A stretch of 64,000 nucleotides of DNA from Parasalinivibrio latis. GTDB lineage: Bacteria; Pseudomonadota; Gammaproteobacteria; Enterobacterales; Vibrionaceae. The stretch is taken from contig NZ_CP098812.1 of NCBI RefSeq assembly GCF_036825535.1, positions 930,001 through 994,000 of the forward strand. The letters are read 5' to 3'. Under the pieces are notes generated by a model that saw nothing but the letters and a program-made list of their open reading frames with translations, did no database searches and was not told where the DNA came from. The position numbers were made by a program, and so were the translations under genes. Positions 60,285-64,000 of the stretch are shown here, one piece after another. How positions within the stretch are numbered: position 1 is the stretch's first letter; each line of letters starts with the position of its first letter.

Positions 60285-60668
60285 ATGTATATGGCTTTGA
60301 AACACACTCACATGCTGGCAATACTGCTGAGTGTGACCCTGTTTATCGTTCGTTTTTTCTGGGTGATGCGCGGAAGTGACATGATGCAGAAAAAGTGGGT
60401 GAAAGTGGTACCGCATATTATCGATACCGTTCTTTTGGGTACCGGTGTGGCACTGATTTTTGTAACCGGTTTTTATCCGTTTACACCGGCTGGCCTGTGG
60501 CTGACCGAAAAACTGACCTGCGTTCTGGCATATATCGCACTGGGCTTTGTGGCCCTGCACTACAGCCGGGGCGCACTGTTTAGAACCTTTGCATTCCTTG
60601 GTGCTTTGGGGTGGGTTTATGCTGCGGCAAGCCTGGCTATTCACAAAGTACCGCAATTTCTGGGGTAA
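60285..60668 (+). CDS. sirB2: SirB2-family membrane protein
   Basis: A 127-residue inner-membrane protein with four hydrophobic helices (about 9-28, 41-63, 73-92, 100-118). KHTHMLAILLSVTLFIVRF and HYSRGALFRTFAFLGALGW are conserved SirB2 segments. Originally associated by position with Salmonella invasion regulation; the true role is unknown. It lies between prmC and sirB1, the usual order hemA-prfA-prmC-sirB2-sirB1-kdsA. Confidence 0.93.
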   Translation: MYMALKHTHMLAILLSVTLFIVRFFWVMRGSDMMQKKWVKVVPHIIDTVLLGTGVALIFVTGFYPFTPAGLWLTEKLTCVLAYIALGFVALHYSRGALFRTFAFLGALGWVYAAASLAIHKVPQFLG

Positions 60669-60671
60669 ACC

Positions 60672-61481
60672 ATGTGGCACCTAACTGACCAGGATCTGGA
60701 CAATATGACATTGGTGGAGGGGGGCGTAATGCTTAATGCATTTGTTGACCCATCCGCACCGGTCGCGTCAGTCATGGAAGAGCTTGAAGCAATGGCTGAG
60801 GAGCTTGAGAGTTCTCTTGCTGCTGAACCGGACGAGCGCCTGAGATTTGACGGCCTACTGCGTATTTTCTACCGACAGTGGCACTTTCGCGGTGATGCGG
60901 AGCAGTTCTTCTCTTCCGAAAATGCCTTTATTAATAAAGTGCTTGAGCAGCGTAAGGGGATTCCGATCACGCTGGGTGCCATTTTGATGTACTTTGCAGA
61001 CCGTCTGTCACTTCCGATTTCTCCGGTCGCTTTTCCGACGCAATTGGTTTTACGTGCGGATTGGAGTGACGGCGAGGTGGCTTTTTATAACCCTTTTGAC
61101 GGTGAGCGTGTATCAACCCGGACCCTTGAAGGATGGATCATCGGCCAGAGTGGCCCATTGGCCCGCCTCGAGCAGTCAAACCTGTTGCCTACCGACAATG
61201 CAACCCTGGTAGGGCGTTGGTTATCCGTGATTAAGAGTGCCTTACTGCGTGAAGAAGAGTACAACCTCGCACTTCGCTGTAGTGAGATGGCTCTGACATT
61301 TGACCCGGATAACCCATACGAAATCCGTGATCGTGGCTATATTTACCAGCAACTTGATTGTGACTGGGTAGCCGCGTCCGATTACGAATACTTTATCGAG
61401 CAGTGCCCGGATGACCCGGCTTCAGAACTGCTTAAGCTTCAGGTCAGGGCGCTGACCGAGGCTCAACCAATCCTCCATTAA
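60672..61481 (+). CDS. sirB1: SirB1 (YchA) transglutaminase-like/TPR protein
   Basis: A 269-residue cytosolic protein. The central SirB1_N transglutaminase-like domain includes VLEQRKGIPITLGAILMYFADRL, PVAFPTQLVLRAD and YNPFDGERVS, with the cysteine protease-type cysteine absent at the usual place, so activity is doubtful. The C-terminal third has tetratricopeptide-type helices (YNLALRCSEMALTFDPDNPYEIRDRGYIY). Function unknown. It ends one base into a possible kdsA start (TAATG), so expression is coupled with kdsA. Confidence 0.92.
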   Translation: MWHLTDQDLDNMTLVEGGVMLNAFVDPSAPVASVMEELEAMAEELESSLAAEPDERLRFDGLLRIFYRQWHFRGDAEQFFSSENAFINKVLEQRKGIPITLGAILMYFADRLSLPISPVAFPTQLVLRADWSDGEVAFYNPFDGERVSTRTLEGWIIGQSGPLARLEQSNLLPTDNATLVGRWLSVIKSALLREEEYNLALRCSEMALTFDPDNPYEIRDRGYIYQQLDCDWVAASDYEYFIEQCPDDPASELLKLQVRALTEAQPILH

Positions 61482-61495
61482 TGGTAGATGCACCT

Positions 61496-62350
61496 ATGAC
61501 TGAACAAAAAAATGTCCGTGTTGGCAACATTGACGTCGCTAACGACAAGCCGTTTGTCCTGTTTGCCGGTATGAACGTACTGGAATCCCGTGATATGGCG
61601 ATGAAGGTTTGCGAACACTACGTTGAAGTCACCAACAAACTGGGTATCCCATACGTATTCAAGGCTTCTTTCGACAAGGCAAACCGCTCTTCCGTGCATT
61701 CATACCGAGGCCCGGGTTTGGAAGAAGGTATGAAAATCTTCCAGGAACTGAAAGACACTTTCGGTGTGAAAGTGATTACTGATGTTCACGAAATCGCCCA
61801 ATGCCAGCCGGTTGCCGAAGTAGCAGATGTGATTCAGCTCCCTGCATTCCTGGCGCGCCAGACTGACCTGGTTGAAGCAATGGCGAAAACCGGTGCCGTT
61901 ATCAACGTGAAGAAACCTCAGTTCATGAGCCCTGGTCAGGTTGGCAATATCGTCGAGAAGTTCGCAGAATGCGGCAATGAAAACGTGATCCTGTGTGAGC
62001 GCGGAGCCTGCCATGGTTACGACAACCTGGTCGTTGATATGCTGGGCTTCGGCGTGATGAAGAAGGCGTCTAACGGCAGCCCTATCATTTTTGACGTTAC
62101 CCACTCACTGCAATGCCGTGACCCGTTTGGTGCTGCGTCAGGTGGCCGTCGTGACCAGACTGTTGACCTGGCTCGTGCCGGTCTGGGTACCAAGATTGCC
62201 GGTCTTTTCATCGAAGCGCACCCAACACCGGATTCAGCGCGTTGTGACGGTCCTTCTGCACTGCCGCTGGACAAGCTGGAGCCGTTCCTGAAGCAGATGA
62301 AGGCACTGGACGATCTGGTTAAAAGTTTCGAAGAAATTGATATCCGTTAA
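61496..62350 (+). CDS. kdsA: 3-deoxy-D-manno-octulosonate 8-phosphate synthase KdsA
   Basis: Condenses arabinose 5-phosphate with phosphoenolpyruvate to make KDO 8-phosphate for LPS inner core. The 284-residue protein has PYVFKASFDKANRSSVHSYRGPG, GAVINVKKPQFMSPGQ, ILCERGACHGYDN, FDVTHSLQCRDPFGAASGGRR and IEAHPTPDSARCDGPSALP, all active-site loops. Absence of the metal-site cysteine at the N-terminal side suggests the metal-independent class typical of enterics. ATG at 61496 gives the usual length; an ATG at 61481 would add five residues and overlap sirB1. Confidence 0.96.
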   Translation: MTEQKNVRVGNIDVANDKPFVLFAGMNVLESRDMAMKVCEHYVEVTNKLGIPYVFKASFDKANRSSVHSYRGPGLEEGMKIFQELKDTFGVKVITDVHEIAQCQPVAEVADVIQLPAFLARQTDLVEAMAKTGAVINVKKPQFMSPGQVGNIVEKFAECGNENVILCERGACHGYDNLVVDMLGFGVMKKASNGSPIIFDVTHSLQCRDPFGAASGGRRDQTVDLARAGLGTKIAGLFIEAHPTPDSARCDGPSALPLDKLEPFLKQMKALDDLVKSFEEIDIR

Positions 62351-62366
62351 TCCGGGTTTATTCTTG

Positions 62367-62400
62367 AAAAACGCCGACAGTTATTTGTCGGCGTTTTTTT
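62367..62400. terminator. Bidirectional terminator between kdsA and the AgaR-like gene
   Basis: AAAAACGCCGACA / TGTCGGCG with long A and T runs on either side. Its end touches the stop of the converging regulator gene. Confidence 0.93.
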
Positions 62401-63169
62401 ATTCAGCAATCAGGACGTCCACACCCTGGGCTTTCAGCCCTTCCAGGTAAGAGTCTGGTATCCGGCTGTCAGTCACCAGGCGGTGGATCTTTCCTGTTTC
62501 CAGAATTTTGTGAAGGCTGAGTTTGCCGAATTTGCTTGAATCGGTCACCACAATTATCTCTTCGGCGGCTTCGCACATGCGGCGGTTAAGACGCGCTTCT
62601 TCTTCACGGTGGGTGGTTATACCCCGAGTGAGGTGGAATCCGTCAACCCCCAGGAACAACTTGTTGAAATGAAAGCTGTCCAGCGCGCTCTCAGCCACGG
62701 GCCCTCCCATAGAGAGGGATTTTCGCCTCAACTGCCCACCCGCAATAATCAGGTCCACACCTTCAGCGTCTGCCAGTGCATTTGCGACATTGAAACCTGT
62801 TGTCAGCACAGTGAGGTTCTGCCTGTTAGTAAGTTGCTCTGCAATGTGGAAGGTGGTTGTTCCTGAGTCCAGAATGACGGCTTCATTCTCTTTAATGAGT
62901 GAAGCGGCAATCCGTGCGATTTTATCTTTAAGCTCATTGTGCTGACGGGATTTGTCAGATATTGCGCGCTCTTTAAGGTCGGGGCTGTTGAAATAGGCGC
63001 CGCCATAGGCCCTTGTCGCCAGGCCCTGCTCTTCAAAAAAAGCCAAATCATTACGAATGGTCACCATAGAGACATTAAATTTCTGCGCAAGATCTGAAAC
63101 CTGAACGCTGCCTTCTTGTTTTAACATCTTTAAGGTTTTTTCCCGACGCTGGCTTGTACTGATCATCAT
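62399..63169 (-). CDS. DeoR-family repressor, AgaR-like
   Basis: A 256-residue DeoR-type regulator. The N-terminal winged helix reads SQRREKTLKMLKQEGSVQV then FNVSMVTIRNDLAFFEEQG, and the C-terminal sugar-phosphate sensor has VILDSGTTTFHIAEQL, LGVDGFHLTRGITTHREEE, ARLNRRMCEAAEEIIVVTDS and SKFGKLSLHKI. It is closest in my memory to AgaR, repressor of N-acetylgalactosamine/galactosamine use. ATG at 63169 (or 63166) begins at the conserved MISTSQRRE with GAAGGGA upstream. It diverges from a secreted glycosidase gene, with pyrimidine-rich repeats between, and likely represses that gene and itself. Confidence 0.87.
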   Translation of the reverse strand: MMISTSQRREKTLKMLKQEGSVQVSDLAQKFNVSMVTIRNDLAFFEEQGLATRAYGGAYFNSPDLKERAISDKSRQHNELKDKIARIAASLIKENEAVILDSGTTTFHIAEQLTNRQNLTVLTTGFNVANALADAEGVDLIIAGGQLRRKSLSMGGPVAESALDSFHFNKLFLGVDGFHLTRGITTHREEEARLNRRMCEAAEEIIVVTDSSKFGKLSLHKILETGKIHRLVTDSRIPDSYLEGLKAQGVDVLIAE

Positions 63170-63234
63170 AGGTGCCAGTCCCTTCTTAAATTGGGTAATC
63201 AATAAATTGCTGGTAAGCAAAGGGTAAATAAATT

Positions 63235-63417
63235 GTTTTCCTTTTGGTTTGCTTTGGTAGCTTACTCTTATTGCCTTGCGGCCTGCAAATTTTGCTCTTT
63301 TTTCTCTTAATTAATTTTGTTTCATTTCCATTTGTTTCAAATATTAGCGATTAACTAAATTACTTTTCGTTAGGTTTTCTTTTCTCATTTTGTGACTTTC
63401 CTTTGGTTTCTTTTTGA
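63235..63417. promoter_or_regulatory. Pyrimidine-rich TTTC repeats, candidate operators of the AgaR-like repressor
   Basis: The 330-base divergent region has several clusters of spaced (C/G)TTTN repeats on the plus strand: around 63235-63257 (TTTTCCTTTTGGTTTGCTTT), 63319-63338 (GTTTCATTTCCATTTGTTTC), 63363-63389 and 63396-63417 (CTTTCCTTTGGTTTCTTTTT). DeoR-family repressors such as AgaR bind tandem direct repeats of about this form. Confidence 0.55.
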
Positions 63418-63498
63418 TTGTGTTTTTTAAAGTTAACATTTATGAAACATATAAAAACAAAGAATGTAATCCAGCTCGTTTATGTAAAGGTGGTCGAA

Positions 63499-64000
63499 AT
63501 GAGATACAGAAAACTCATGCTTTCGGTGCTCGTCAGTACAGCCATGTCAGCCGGTCATGGCGTCTACGCAGCACCTCTTGGCAATATGAATACTTCATCC
63601 TTCAGTCAGTCTGGGAATGTCTTTTCGCTGAGCACGCAACAAGGTGTGGCACTGAAGGTAAATTTCATCAACGATTCAGTCTTTCGCCTGCAGGTCAGCG
63701 GTGACGGTTCATTTACCGATGAAAAGGTTGATGCAATCAATGACCAGTGCGGCAATTTTAATTGTTCCTCTTCCGGGTTCGATCGCAATGCGCTCCCGGA
63801 TATCGTGATTAACGAACAGGCTTCACCTGTCGCGTTCAACGTTTCCGATCAGGGTGATTACCAGCTTATTAAAACGCCAGAACTGTCGCTGCGTATTTAC
63901 AAATATCCCCTGACATTTGCACTTTATAAAGCGGACAACACGACAAAGCTTTGGGAAGAAATTTCACCGATTGATTTGGGGGCTCCGGTTTCAGATTTTG
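63499..64000 (+). CDS. Secreted glycoside hydrolase, GH31-like N-terminal part, 3' truncated by window edge
   Basis: An uninterrupted frame of 167 codons that runs off the window. It starts ATG AGA TAC with AAAGGTGG upstream. Residues 1-25 are a signal peptide (LMLSVLVSTAMSAGHGVYA, cleavage near AYA-AP). The next part, FSQSGNVFSLSTQQGVALKV to LSLRIYKYPLTFALYKADN, is the beta-sandwich (galactose-mutarotase-like) N-domain found in family 31 glycosidases. The catalytic barrel is beyond the edge, so family and specificity are inferred. Its divergence from an AgaR-like repressor suggests amino-sugar or galactoside release. Confidence 0.7.
   Translation, partial: MRYRKLMLSVLVSTAMSAGHGVYAAPLGNMNTSSFSQSGNVFSLSTQQGVALKVNFINDSVFRLQVSGDGSFTDEKVDAINDQCGNFNCSSSGFDRNALPDIVINEQASPVAFNVSDQGDYQLIKTPELSLRIYKYPLTFALYKADNTTKLWEEISPIDLGAPVSDF

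Overview
The window reads as a chromosomal segment of a marine gammaproteobacterium of the family Vibrionaceae. The pepD, purine permease, gpt, frsA, crl, proB, proA block, the lipA to leuS block, the miaB/ybeZ/ybeY/corC/lnt block, the prs/pth/ychF block and the lolB/ispE opposite hemA/prfA/prmC/sirB/kdsA block are all arrangements known from vibrios. Base composition and protein divergence suggest a higher-GC lineage such as Grimontia, Enterovibrio or a relative, but the genus cannot be fixed from the sequence alone.

Layout. (1) 1-10.4 kb: a polyamine uptake and breakdown cluster, with the PotFGHI putrescine ABC transporter (potF cut by the window edge), puuB, gabD, a small cupin, an omega-amino acid:pyruvate aminotransferase and a divergent puuC. 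Between the last two lies a palindrome-rich control region with PuuR-like boxes. (2) 10.6-13.9 kb: dinB with a LexA box, then an AT-rich accessory patch holding a frameshifted tyrosine-recombinase relic and an orphan gene. (3) 13.9-24.3 kb: pepD, a chemoreceptor, a small RNA/small-protein locus, a purine permease with two PurR operators, gpt, frsA, crl, proBA. (4) 24.4-28.9 kb: assorted single genes (VOC protein, orphan ParA, DUF1989 protein, methyltransferase, HAD phosphatase, zinc-ribbon protein, small secreted protein). (5) 29.2-41.7 kb, minus strand: lipA, lipB, ybeD, dacA, rlpA, rodA, mrdA, rlmH, rsfS, holA, lptE, leuS, covering lipoylation, cell elongation and peptidoglycan, ribosome maturation and outer-membrane assembly. 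(6) 41.8-50.8 kb: ybeL, lnt, corC, ybeY, ybeZ, miaB, ubiF, selO. (7) 51.0-52.1 kb: an eight-gene tRNA operon (five Leu-CAG, two Met, one Gln) with a stable-RNA promoter and terminator. (8) 52.3-56.8 kb, minus: ychF, pth, prs, ispE, lolB. (9) 57.0-62.4 kb, plus: hemA, prfA, prmC, sirB2, sirB1, kdsA. (10) 62.4-64 kb: an AgaR-like repressor divergent from a secreted glycoside hydrolase cut by the window end.

The most interesting locus is 17.29-17.74 kb. It has its own promoter, a CRP site, two HexR-type palindromes, a leader with a series of small hairpins (two with GGA in the loop), a 31-codon reading frame with a good ribosome binding site, a C-rich tail and a strong terminator. This fits a homologue of the dual-function RNA VcdRP of Vibrio cholerae, which joins sugar uptake to citrate synthase activity. 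The identity is an inference from layout and recalled literature and needs an alignment. Other points of note are the integrase fossil, the near-leaderless dinB start under a LexA box, the triple AGCATACGC repeat before pth, the tandemly duplicated tRNA-Leu genes sharing an acceptor-stem mismatch, and the pyrimidine-rich repeats between the AgaR-like gene and the glycosidase.
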